In this document: piece by piece, positions 22,894-34,138 of the stretch | How the letters are laid out: each line of letters opens with the position of its first letter | How positions within the stretch are numbered: position 1 is the stretch's first letter | NCBI GenBank assembly: GCA_016271365.2 | Contig: CM057454.1 | Coordinates: forward strand, 694,105,501 to 694,169,500 | Source of the DNA: Neoceratodus forsteri | Taxonomy: Eukaryota > Chordata > Ceratodontiformes > Ceratodontidae | Length of the DNA stretch: 64,000 nt | Direction: 5' to 3' | Notes under the pieces: generated by a model | What the model saw: the letters and a program-made list of their open reading frames with translations, nothing else | Database searches by the model: none | What the model was told of the DNA's origin: nothing | Translations under genes and position numbers: made by a program

Positions 22894-22960
22894 CAAACAA
22901 GCATTTGTCAATGCCGAACTTTCGCTTGCAGGTATTTGCAGTGGTATTTGGCACTTGGAC
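22894..22960 (+). repeat. Family P left end (isolated)
   Basis: ACAAGCATTTGTCAATGCCG followed by AACTTTCGCTTGC and GGTATTTG; the same order (ACAAGCATTTG..., GCTTGC, GGTATTTG) recurs at 23378-23440. It abuts the Penelope-like RT fragment. Confidence 0.75.
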
Positions 22961-23377
22961 ATGGCTTAAAAAAATCAGTGACAAAGAAGTAAAATGAGGG
23001 AGACAGTTTCACAAGTGGTTCTATTGCCTGAAGCAGGCAGCATAAGAGTATTGGTGTAAAATACTTTGTCTGCAGAAGATCAAGTCTGTAAATCTGTTAC
23101 CCACTGTTCAGTCACAGAAACAAATTGTAGGAGGGACAGAAACATGCTAAGGCAAAGTCTTGGACATCCCTGAATATACATATATATATCTTCCTCTCCC
23201 CTCTCTTCCTCCCACCCCCCAAACCCCTCTTCTACAGGTGCTTGGCGTACTCTGCCACAGGAAAGCTCAGAGTTAAAAGGCAGAGGGATAAGTGCATTAG
23301 GTGTTTGGGGGGGAGAGTGGGCAAGACGTGGAGGATATTGGCTGCACCAGAGAGGAGTATTAAAAATATAAGTAAAA
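22961..23377. other. Unassigned sequence between two family P left ends
   Basis: No gene or structure recognised. ATATATAT and a CT-rich stretch at about 23175-23235. Confidence 0.4.
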
Positions 23378-25300
23378 ACAAGCATTTGTCAATGCCGAAT
23401 GCTGCTTGCTTCTATGTGCTGTTTAGGTATTTGAAGTCATTACGCAGAAATATTGAAAATTCAGCGAATCCATTTAATGTGCGAGGGAACTGCACAATGC
23501 ATGCTCATAAAACAGTCATTTTTAGAATTTTTCACCAAATTTTCAACACAGCCATTTTAGACCTTGGCTCATGAACAGTGTCACTGTGATTTTCTTAATG
23601 TGTCCCATACATTGATTTACGCACCGACTGCACCATTATGCGCTACATGGAATTGGAAAACACATTTTGGGTAGGATGTGAAAAAATGACAGATGTACTG
23701 CTCATAAGGAGGTGTGGTAAAATGGCAATGTTGAAAATCTGGAGTGGAAATATTGAAAATTCGCAAACCTACGAGCGTGTGTAGGAACTGCACGCACGCT
23801 CATAAACAGTCATTTTTAGGAATTTTTCACCAAATTTTCAACACAGCCATTTTAAGACCTCTGCTAATGAACAGTGTCACTGTGATTTTCTTAATATGTC
23901 CCATACATTAATTTACTTTTCAACCTAAGCCATTATGCTACATGTAGGTGGAAACACGTTTGGGCAGGATGTGAAAAATGACAGCTGTACTGCTCATAAG
24001 GAGGTGTGGTAAAATGGCAATGTTGAAAATCTGGAGTGAAAATATTGAAAATTCGCGAACTTACGAGAGTGCATAGGAACTGCGCAACACATGCTCATAA
24101 AACAGTCATTTTTAGGAATTTTTTCACCAAATTTTCAACACAGCCATTTTAAGACCTCTGCTCATGAACAGTGTCACTGTGATTTTCTTAATGTGTCCCA
24201 TATATTGAGTTCGCACACCAACTGCGCCATTGTGTGCTACATGAGCGGAAACACATTTTGGGTGGGATGTGAAAAATGACAGCTGTACTGCTCATAAGAA
24301 GGTATGGTAAAATGGCAATGTTGAAAATCTGGAGTGAAAATATTGAAAATTCACAAACTTACAGCGTGCATGAGACTCCACTAGCATGCGCTCATAAAGC
24401 AGTAATTTTAGGAATTTTTCCACCAAATTTTCAAAATAGGCTTTTTGAGAGCCCACCTTATGAACACTGGCAGTGTCGTTTCATTAATCATTCTGGAAAG
24501 GTGATTTCGCACAGTGACTGCGAAATCACCCTTCGGGCCCGAATAACGCCATGAAATGACAGCATGTTGAAAATTTGGTGCAAAATTCCAAAAAATGCCT
24601 GAGATATGCAATGAAGTTGAAAACCCCCTATCTATCCCATTATACAGCTTACCGGCATTTCCTCAGTTCGTGGTCAGCTTTGAAGAGTGCAGACGTGTTC
24701 CCGGTCCACCGATGATCGTCACGCCGAGCTCCGGAGGTATGTATGGGGTGGGGGTGTGGGGAGGCAGGGTGCGCAGTGGGTGGGTGCGGGTTGTGGGAGG
24801 GGTGGGAGACAGCGATGGAACATTTTCTTATTTACAGATTTTTTTTTTATTCCGACGGGGCGTTTGCCATGCTGGGGTGGGCTCCCAGCATGGCAGCAGG
24901 GAAAGCTGTTTGGGGGGACGTGGAGCCGATGGGGGATTGGGCATCCCCATTAGCCAAAACAAGATTTGCCATGCTGGGGTGGGCTCCCAGCATGGCACTA
25001 AAGCTTTGGGGGGGGCAGACTTGAAGCCGAGACGGGGATTAGCACCCCTGTCGGCTATAACAGTTCCGGCAGCTCATACAGAGGCACTGCCAGCACTGAT
25101 TGCAGTGGTGGTTTTCTTTGAAGTGAAGACCACTGCTGTCATACACAGCACCCGCATCCGTTGGTGCAGGACCGCCACGCCTGCTCAATGGAGCAGTGGA
25201 TTGCACAGGACAGTCACACCTCCAAAGTGTCCTATTCTCCCAAGACGTTCCTTGCGCATGTGTGCAAGTGAACGGAAAAAGGGAATCAACTGCTCCCAAA
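23378..25300 (+). repeat. Family P composite repeat, most complete copy
   Basis: The left-end motif is at 23378. Four palindromic monomers have left arms near 23535, 23830, 24129 and 24427 and right arms near 23685, 23975, 24275 and 24555 (period ~297 bp). The exon-like block is 24667-24736, with TTTCCTCAG before and GTATGTATGGGG after; an acceptor-like TTATTTACAG ends at 24837. Hairpin units (GCCATGCTGGGG / CTCCCAGCATGGC) sit near 24867 and 24968. The distal part to about 25290 resembles 760-905. The exon-like block encodes FVVSFEECRRVPGPP in one frame. Bounded downstream by a CR1 element. Confidence 0.8.
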
Positions 25301-25345
25301 ATCATACCAGAAAGAAACAGATCAAAACACACTTTTATTTATAGG

Positions 25346-27925
25346 ATTCTTAGAATGGGAGTGGGGTTCAGGCTGCCATCTCAGATGGAGGAGTTGGACA
25401 AGGAACTAGCGGGACAGATCAGGAGGACCTGCGAGAAGGGTAGTGCGGTGATTGTGGGGGACTTCAACATGCCAGGAGTGGACTGGAGTACCCCAACAAC
25501 CAGGAACAGAAGGGAGCAGGTACTGCTGGATGCTTTCCAGGACAGCTTCCTGCTGCAAATGGTAAGTGAACCAACCAGGTTAGGGAATATCCTTGACCTT
25601 GTGCTGGCAAATGGGGACTTTGTGAGAGAACTTATGGTGGAGGAACCGCTATCAGGGAGTGACCACCACTCAGTATGGCTCACATTGGATATGGGCAAGG
25701 AAGGAGTGGAACCTGGCACAAGAGTGCTGGACTTCAGGAGGGCCAACTTTGGGAGGATGGGGGAAGTGGTAAAAGGGTACCTGGCCAGAATTCAATCTAG
25801 TATAGACACTAATCAGAGGTGGGAGCTCATAAAGCTGGGGATAGTGGAGGCAACCAAAACCTGCTGCAAAGCCCAGAGCAAGAAGGCTAGAGCTAAGAAA
25901 CTGAGCTGGTTGAGCAAGGAGGTCATGGAAAAGGTAAGAAGGAAAAGAGCTGCCTTTAGGAAGTACAAGAAAACAGGGAAGGGGGAGGACAGGGAGGAGT
26001 ACTTGACAGAATCGAAGGAGGTGACAAGGGCAGTAAGAGGAGCCCCAGCATCTACGGAACTCAGGCTGGCACAAGGCATTAAGAAGGGGGAGAAGGATTT
26101 CTTTAAGTATATCAGGGAGAAAAGGAGCTGTAAGGACCACATAGTAAGGATTAAGAAGGAGGGGGGTTGAGTGGAAGCAGGGTGCAATAAGGCAGAAGCA
26201 CTAAATGAGTACTTCTGCTCAGTATTTACTAAAGAGAAGAGGTGGGTGACACCCAAGGGGGTAGAAATGGCAGAAACAGGGAAGAAGGGGTAACAGATGG
26301 GGAAATCATGGAGGGCAGAGTCTGAGAGGGTTTAAAGGCACTGAGGGTGGACAAGGCACCAGGCCCAGATGGCATCCACCCCAGGGTACTGAAGAAGCTG
26401 GCAGAGGTCCTTGCAGGACCTTTGGCAGACCTATTTAATGCTTCATTACATTTGGGGTGTATACCTGAGGACTGGAGGATGGCTCATGTGGTGCCTCTCC
26501 ACAAGAGTGGCCCCAAGGATGAACAGGGAAACTACAGACCAGTGAGCCTCATATCCATCATGGGTAAGCTAATGGTGACTATCCTGAAGGAGAGGCTGGT
26601 GGCCCTCCTAGAGGCCAAAGGACTACAGGACAGCTGACAGCATGGCTTCATACATGGCAGATCCTGCCAAACCAATCTGGTGGAGTTCTATGACTGGGTA
26701 ACTAGGCAACTGGACAGGGGCCATGCAGTGGATGTCCTGTATCTGGACTTCAGTAAGGCATTCGACTCAGTGCTGCATGGAAGGCTGGGAAGGAAGTTAG
26801 TAGGCACAGGGGCGGTTGCAAAGCTGGTGAGATGGGTAGGAAACTGGCTTCAGGGAAGGCAACAGAGGGTGGTGGTGGGTGGAGAGCTGTCACACCCAAG
26901 GGCAGTGATGAGCGGTGTTCCACAGGGCTCAGTGTTGGGACCAGTGTTGTTTGGGATATTCATTGCAGACATATCATGGTACATCAAGAGCAAGATCAGT
27001 CTGTTTGCTGATGATACCAAGGTAGGCACGGTGGTGGATGACCTAGGGGGATGCCAGGGGTTGCAGGATGATCTGGCAAAGCTTGAAACCTGGTCAGATG
27101 CCTAACAACTGGGGTTTAATGCCAAAATGTGCAAGGTGCTGCATTTTGGGATGAAGAACCCAAGGAGAAGTTACCAGCTGGGGGGAGTGCAGCTAGCCCA
27201 GACAGAGGAGGAGAAGGATCTGGGGGTGCTCATTACAGGGCCAATGAACAACTCAGCACAATGTAGGAAGGCAGCTGCAAAGGTCAACAAAATGCTGGGT
27301 TGTATTGCAAGGGGTATATCCTCAAGGAGGAAGGAGGTGATTCTGCCACTGTATAGGTCATTAGCTAGACTACACCTGGAGTACTGCATGCAGTACTGGT
27401 GCCTGTATCTGAAGAGGGACATTAAGTTACTGGACGGGGTGCATTGCAGGGTGACAGAGATGATCAAGGGGCTGGGGGACTTATCATACGAGAGGAGGTT
27501 GAGGGAGTTGAAAATGTACTCACTGGAGGAGAGGAGGGACAGGGCTGACATGATTGAAACCTTTACATACATGAAAGGAATACACAAGACAGGTACAGAG
27601 GGGCTGTTCAAAGTAAGAAAGGGGAGGGCCACCAGGGGCCATGATATGAGACTGGAGGGAGGAAGGTTCAAGAGGGAGATGAGAAGACACTTTTTTACAG
27701 AGAGGGTGGTGGGTGGGTGGAATGCGTTACCTGCAGAAGTGGTATCCAGTAGAACAGTGGACTTCTTCAAAAGGGGATGGGACAGGACAAGGGGGAGGTT
27801 TAATGAAGGGGAAGGTTGGAAGGTAGCAGCAGCTGCAAAATAAGAGGTGCTAGCTGCACATTCAAGCAGACTTGATAGACCTCTAGGCCTTTATCTGCTG
27901 GCAAATTACGTATGTTCGTATATGC
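25346..27925 (+). mobile_element. CR1-type LINE, nearly complete ORF2
   Basis: Runs from the middle of the endonuclease to a CR1-style 3' end (TACGTATGTTCGTATATG). 5'-truncated; no ORF1. The same subfamily supplied the fragments at 2477-3163 and, more distantly, 37190-39660. Confidence 0.9.
25350..27843 (+). pseudogene. CR1 ORF2: endonuclease, reverse transcriptase, C-terminal domain
   Basis: Four open blocks in succession: to 26170, 26347-26637, 26680-27105 and 27127-27843. The endonuclease half shows VIVGDFNMPGVDW (VGDFN at 25454-25468), ILDLVLANGDFV and SGSDHHSVW (about 25654-25677), the DNA-nicking core. A lysine-rich linker precedes RT: KAPGPDGIHPRVLKKL, HVVPLHKSGP, NYRPVSLIS, YLDFSKAFDSVLH (about 26744), SGVPQGSVLGPVLF, and catalytic FADDTK at 27004-27021. 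It then has MLGCIARGISSRR, YCMQYWCLYLKRD and the FFTERVVGGWNALPAEVV end block. TGA or TAA stops at 26168, 26635 and 27103 and small frame changes show a relatively young but inactive copy. Retroposition would also need the missing N-terminal endonuclease and ORF1. Confidence 0.92.
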
Positions 27926-28184
27926 AGATAGCAATCTCCCTCAAAGAAAAACAAACAAAAAAAATTACAAGTGGAATACTGTCCAGACAATCTGTGAGAG
28001 CAAAGTGAAATTGCTTAATGAACAATGACTTTGATATGGCATTGGAAGACTTGTGTCAAACTGGGGTGTTGCAAGGAAAATAGAGTTTATACACTATTTT
28101 GCTCACGGGCCCTGTTTTTTTTTTTGCCCCATAACCTTGATGGTTGCCCCAGTTTTTTGTACATGACCCTGTCAGTTGCACCCA

Positions 28185-30235
28185 GGTGTATAGATAGAAA
28201 CATAGAAGTTTTGCAGGCAGAAAAAGACTTTTAGTGCATTGACTCTGCATGGTTCTACCTATACCACAATAGCCTATCATCACTGAATTCTTAGTCTGAG
28301 CCCCCAGATGTGAGCTCTGATCCATGTCTAGAAAATCCCCCTCTTACAACTCCCCCAAACCCACAGTGCTATGCCCGTACCTGTTCTACCCATCTTAAAC
28401 CCCTGGACAGTCTTAGATCTTACCATCATTTTTGGCAGTCTGTTACAGTTGTCTACTAACCTCAGTTTCTCCTTATGTCCCTTTTTAAGCGTACCCTCTG
28501 CTATCTTGTACTCATAAACCCTGTTGACCTCATGGATATATTTGTTGGTTTCTGTGATATACTTTTTCTCCAGTCTTGCCTTAAGCATGCACATTATGGC
28601 TAGTCAGCTGCTCCTTGTATGACTTCCTCTGCAAATCCCACACCATTTTAGTGGCTTTTTTTCTGTACCTTCACTAAGTGACTGTGGTCTTTCCTGTGGT
28701 GAGTGGTCCCCAACTGTGTGCAGTACTCCAGGTGTGGCTTCACCTCACCATGGACCTTTACAGTGGCAGGGTCACCTCTTTGCTCCTGTTGTTAATGCCT
28801 TTACCACTACAGCACAACATGCTGTTGGCCTTCATATATGCCTTGTTGCACTAGGCGGCTTGCTTGAGACTATCACTGAGGTTAATCCTCAGGTCTCTCT
28901 CTGTCTCTCCAGTTGTCCATTTAACTATGACCACCCCTGGCCAGTACACTGTTTTGTGTCTCTAGTTTCCAATGTGCATGACCTTTAATTTCTTCACGTT
29001 GAATTTAAGTTACCACATCCCATACCACTTCTCCAGATTACCTGATTCCCTCCTATTTGTCGACTTTCCCACATAACTTCATATCTTCTGCGAGTACTGT
29101 AGGCTACTCTTACCATGAATTCCCACTCTTATTTCACAGAGGAAGACACTGAAATGTACCAGTCTAAGGACTGATTGCTGAGGCACCCAGCTTATCAGTT
29201 TTCTAATCTCCAAGTGGCTACTCTTCACCACCACCATCTGAGTCCTATCCCCTAACAAATTCCCAGTTCATTAACTTAAGCTGTCCCCCACTCCCAGGAT
29301 TCTCAGCTTTTCTCCAGCATCCCAAGTTGAAGGCCTTGCTGAAATCAAGTACAGGGCATCAACAGCTTGCCCCCTATCCACCACTTGGGTTACCATATTG
29401 AAAAAGTCAATGAGGTTTCTTTGGCATGATTGGCCCCTTACATAGTAATGCTGCATCACATCCTGTAATTCCTCACTATTGAGGAATTCCATCATCTACT
29501 CCTTTATAACTGTCTCACGCAGTTTCCACACTATTGAGATCAGACCGACTAGCCTGAAGTTGCCTGGATCCCTTATCCATCTGTCATGAAGTGGTATCAC
29601 ATGCCCCTCTCTCCATTCCATCAGAACCACATCTGTGGTCAGAAAATAAAGAAACAGATTCACTAGTGGGTCTATCAGAGCCTATCCCACCTTATTCAGT
29701 ATCAGTACCTTAGGATAGAACCCTTCAGGGCTTATTGCCTTGTTCTTTCTCATCCCCCTATACCTCTTTAGTACCCTGCCCCCCAGTCATGCTTGTATCC
29801 AGTTCCTGTCTCTCTACCTCTGACTCTCCAGTTGAGTAGACTGACCACTTTGGGAGATGTTCCCCTTTTTCCCCTGTGAAAACAGAGGTGAAGTTGTCAC
29901 TTAAAAGGTCCGCCTTACTAGCATCATTGATCACCCACGTCCCCTCCTTCAGTTCTCTCCTTCAAATTCCTCTTTTTCATAATGTGCATGAAGAAGGTTT
30001 GTCAGTCTGTTTCCTTCTGCATTTTTGAGCTCTGCCTCAGCTCATCTTTCCTCATTGCTGCCCCTACTTCCCTCTGACTGCCCAGGTAGGTTGTCTCACT
30101 CTTCATCATGTTTTCTTTTTTATATATTCTACAGGCTGTTCTTTTCTTGCCTACATTTTCTGTAACCTTCATCCTTTTTTATATAACATTTTACCCCTTC
30201 AGAGACCCTGCATCCATCCCCATATCCCCCTGGCC
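28185..30235 (-). mobile_element. CR1-type LINE (minus), strongly decayed
   Basis: The minus strand carries the linker (KVTENVGKKRTA, about 30150), then the RT entry (MEWREGHVIPLHD, about 29610), then RGQSCQRNLIDFFNMVTQVV and a C-terminal half (KMVWDLQRKSYKEQL, about 28640). The 3' end reads ACTTCTATGTTTCTATC at about 28190-28210, CR1-style. Frames break repeatedly. Older than the CR1 at 25346 judging by the number of breaks. Confidence 0.8.
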
Positions 30236-31465
30236 ATTGCTCACCTCATCTGTACCTACCTAGAGTAAGTCTTCCACAGCTTTTCCCCTGTAGGAGGGTC
30301 AGAGAGGGAGGACTGTCCTCCCCCCAGGTTCACAATCCAGAGTTGCTTCAGGTGTTTGAAAGGTGGTGCTGGCCTGGGGAGGTGTGCAGAGCAGTAGTCT
30401 ACCTTTGGGTCCTATTTTCCATTTTCTCCCAAGTGCCCCTGCCATGTCAGCACATCAGGATATGCGTGTTGTGGTGTACATATTCTGCAGAACTGTGGCC
30501 TCTCCCTTCAATTCTGCACTAGCAGTGGGCCACCACTCAGTGGCAGCCAAAGGCCAAGTTGGCTGACCACACCACCACAAAGTGAAGCGCGGTCCTGGGA
30601 TGCTCAGTCCTCTCCCACCCTCCCAACCCTGGCAATCCATACTCATTCAGAAACATGGGTGACTGTTTTGGCAGGAGGTAAGGCATTCAATGCCTCAGTC
30701 CTCCACACCACCAAGCTAGTCCACTGTAACCTCCATTCTTAGACAGCTCTTTGAAACTTCCAGTGCTGTTCCATTGATGGCCTCCAACTTGACCTGAGCC
30801 CAGTCCACCTTGCTCACACCTTCAAGCTGCTCCCCAAATAGCCTGCATAGCCTTGTTTGTTGCCCCCAGTGGTACCCACAGCCCTGTTTGCTGTTCTGTA
30901 GTTGCACACCCAAATGCTGCATTAATCATGGAAGAAAACTAAAGCAGCACTCAGTTGTATATATTTGCACAGTGGCTTGTTTACATACAATGGAGTACAC
31001 TAAGGTGGAGCAAATAATGCCCCGTAGAATAGTGAAATGTTGCCCAATAGAAATAAATTTGTACATCATGGCTACACCATTGCAGCATAACAGTCAAAGA
31101 CTTGGAATATAAAGAAGAAACAATATAGACAACCAAGGAAAGATAAGATAATACTGAGAAGAGGACATTGCTAGAAAACAGATAACTAACTCAGTAGGAG
31201 TCAATGCTGAATCTACATTTGGTAAATGTGCCAAATCTGAAATTTTGGACACCAGTGAAGTAGGTCTGGAGGAAACCATTTTTCCTTCTGTATTTTGGTA
31301 CTTTGACATCATGACACAAAAATGTCTACAGACAGCAGATAATTGGTGCGTCCAAGCTGTTGGCATCCTACATTACCTGCTACAATCAATCAGTGAAGCT
31401 GGAGATCGAGAACTCAGTCTGTGCACATCTCTCTGCCATTGATGGCAGATAAAGCACAATAGGTT
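30236..31465. other. Unassigned sequence
   Basis: No recognisable coding region, tandem repeat or inverted repeat. Confidence 0.4.
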
Positions 31466-32381
31466 ATTCTTAAGTGTGAAAAGGGGGGAGGCATAAACCA
31501 CATGTGGTGGTGCATGTGGGTACAAACGACTTGGCAGGGGAAATGGTAGGAGTGGTTAGGGAGAGGTTCATGGAACTGGGTAAGTTGAGTGAGGAGGTAG
31601 GGAGCTCAGTGGCCTTCTCTTAGGTACTCCCACTGCCCAGGGCAAGTATGGCAATGAAGGGTAGGATAGATGAATTCAACAGTTGGCTTGAAAATTGGTA
31701 TCGATCCAAGGGGTATGGGTTAGTGGGAGGCTGGGGCAGGGTCTGGGACAATAGGGATCTGTACACAGGGAACAGAATACATTTGAGCAGAGAGGAAAGG
31801 GGGTGTTAAAACCGTGGTTAGAAGAATACGGAGAAACAAAGGTTAATTTAAACTAGTCAGGGGGTGGTGAGTGGGTTGCTTAAGGGAAGGATCTCTGGAG
31901 AAGGGAGACAAATGAGCCTCCCCCCCATACAAACTGGGTTGGAAGCAGGGAGGGATCAAAAGGTGGGGCTGAGAAGGGTGTCAAATTGTGTAAGGAGTGT
32001 AAAGGGACATCTTGAAGGGTAATCTCCTTGAATGCAAGAAGTCTGGGGAACAAAACCACGGAACTACAGGCTTTGTTGGAAGAGGGGATGGTGGACATAG
32101 CTGTCATCACAGAAACATGGGCCAACCAATACCAGGACTGGGACCTAATAATCTCAGGCTATAGGATTTACAGAAATTATAGGGGCAAAGGAAAGGGGGG
32201 GCAGCGATGTCTGTAAGGGAAGGGATAAAGTGTACAAGGGAAGAGAGTGAGGAGACTAGGATAGAGGCCTAGTGGATGCAATTCCAGGACACAAGGAGTA
32301 AGATTCTCAGGATGGGGGGATGTACAGGCCACCAACTCAAGGGGAAGACATGGACATGGAGCTGGCAAAGCAAATTAGGAA
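31466..32381 (+). mobile_element. CR1-type LINE (plus), 5' half: ORF1 esterase and endonuclease start
   Basis: The frame reads VVVHVGTNDLAGE with GTND at 31519-31530. The block RDLYTGNRIHLSREE comes later (about 31757-31801). These are blocks III and V of the SGNH esterase domain found in CR1 ORF1; the catalytic D of block V appears to be N here. A start codon at 32028 opens the endonuclease: MNARSLGNKTTELQALLEEG, VDIAVITETWANQY. It ends at MYRPPTQGEDMDMELAKQIRK (about 32310-32381). The same endonuclease resumes at 37190 (RKGNTVIVGDFN), so 31466-32381 and 37190-39660 are one element interrupted by 4.8 kb. Confidence 0.88.
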
Positions 32382-33557
32382 GATTCATAGGATTCATAGG
32401 ATTTATACTGAGTTTAATGGACTTGCATCCTAAATCCATCTGTCTATATCTCTAAACTCTGAATTTTTTGGTATATGCATCCCAGTTGTTTTTGAAAGCT
32501 GTGGTTGATGGGCTAGCCACAACTTTCAGTTGTAACCTGTTCCATTCATGTACCACCCTTTGGTTAAACCACAATATGCTCCATACATTTTTCTTGTGTG
32601 GTGCCGTTAGCTGTAATGGGTGGGACCTAGTATTATATGTATTTGTATTGCTTTCTAGTCCACTCATATCCCAGAGATAGTTGTTATTCCATGCTCTGTG
32701 TACCAAGCACATATCACCCGTTTTCCTCCTTGCCTTCAATGAGTACATGTTCAGTTCAGAAAAGCAGGCCTCATAGTTTTTACCAGACATATCCTGTATT
32801 GCCTTGATTCAACATCTGTGATTTTCAGAACTATTCTATCTATTGGGTGATTACCTTACATTGATGTTATTGGGGTGTTATTTTGTTTTTTATTATATAC
32901 TGTTGAAAAGTAATCATTTGTTATGTCTGCCATTTCTTTGTTGTTTGAGATCAGGTCTCCATTTGTTGTTTTGAAGAGTCCTATACTATTTAAGTTTCCT
33001 TTAATATTATTTATGTAAGCATAAAAAGCTTTATAATTCCCATTTACTCTGTTAGCTAGTTTTATTTCATAGCTCGCTTTTTGCCCGTTTGATTTGCTTT
33101 TTTATATCATTAGATAATTTTGCATATTGTAGTCTGGTTCTATCAGATTTAGTTACTTTGCATTTCTTAAATAGTCTCTGCTTCCTATTGATTAATTGTT
33201 CAATTTTCAGCGTCCAGCTTTGTTTGTATTTGTTCTTTGATTGGTATTTTTGTTTAACAGGAATATTTTCAGTTATTTGTTGTTTAATTTTAGTGGAGAA
33301 GATTTCCCATATGTTATTTAATGATTTGTTACTGAAATCTTATTCCCACTGCCAGGTTGTAAGATTTGCCCTAATCTTAGCAAAATCAGCTTTGCCGAAA
33401 ACAGAGGTAACAATAGTCCCCTTGTGTTCACAAAGTGGTTCAGTTAGCTTGAACTCTATTTTAAGATGATCAATGGTTCCCAGTGGTGTGGTTGTTTTAC
33501 ATTAGCTTAGTGTATCTCCCATATTTGTTAGGACCAAGTCTAATATATTATGTGCCC
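32382..33557 (-). mobile_element. CR1-type LINE (minus), 3' half, nested
   Basis: Minus-strand remains: the endonuclease end and linker (NILDLVLTNMGDT at about 33520-33557, then a lysine-rich linker to about 32880), a gap where most of RT is deleted, and the C-terminal block (FNQRVVHEWNRLQLKVV at about 32515-32565). The 3' end reads CCTATGAATCCTATGAATC at about 32382-32400, a CR1-style octamer repeat. TTAGGAA at 32375-32381 and 37190-37196 is a likely target duplication in the outer CR1. Confidence 0.85.
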
Positions 33558-33947
33558 CAGGGCCGGCCTTAATCATTCTGGGCCCCTGTGCAGCCCCCTG
33601 CCAGGGCCCCCCACTCCATTCTCAGTGCCCCCCCACATATCCAACATTTACACCTAACTAACCCTCCTGTCCTGTATTACTAAAGCAGTAGCAGGTCTAC
33701 TAGTTTAACCAGCATCTTTTAATTAGTGCCATTGACTGCACTGAATTATTTGACTTCACCATTGGAAATTAATCTGACTGAGCCTGGAGCCAGAACTTAA
33801 GTAAGTATGGTACTACTGCCATATTCATCTATATAAGGACAGAAACATCATCACTGGACACTCACACCTCAGATATTCTGATTTGCAAACAAGTTAAACA
33901 ATGTAACTTTTTTGGAGGTGTGAGAGAAAATAGAGAGGATTATCATA

Positions 33948-34138
33948 AGAGGCAGTATAACACATTGGTTTAAGGTTCTGAACTGCAAACCTGGAGACCT
34001 TGGTTTGACTCCACAGCCCCCACTTGCGTACTATGTGACCCTGAGTAAGTCTCTTAACTTCCTTGTGCTTCCCAGATTGCACCTGTAAACAAGCTTTCAG
34101 CTTAGTGCATCTCTCCTGGTAAAATAATAAATAAAATC
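33948..34138 (+). mobile_element. CORE-SINE (MIR-like), tRNA-derived
   Basis: A B-box-like GGTTTGACTCC at about 34003 is followed by the CORE region: CTATGTGACCCTGAGTAAGT, then TCTCTTAACTTCC and a CACCTGTAAAC block. The tail is TAAAATAATAAATAAAAT. This order matches the MIR/CORE-SINE superfamily, transcribed by RNA polymerase III and moved by L2-type LINEs. Confidence 0.88.

Noticed and set aside
33089..33469. 126-codon plus-strand frame
   Set aside because: Shadow of the minus-strand LINE linker region.
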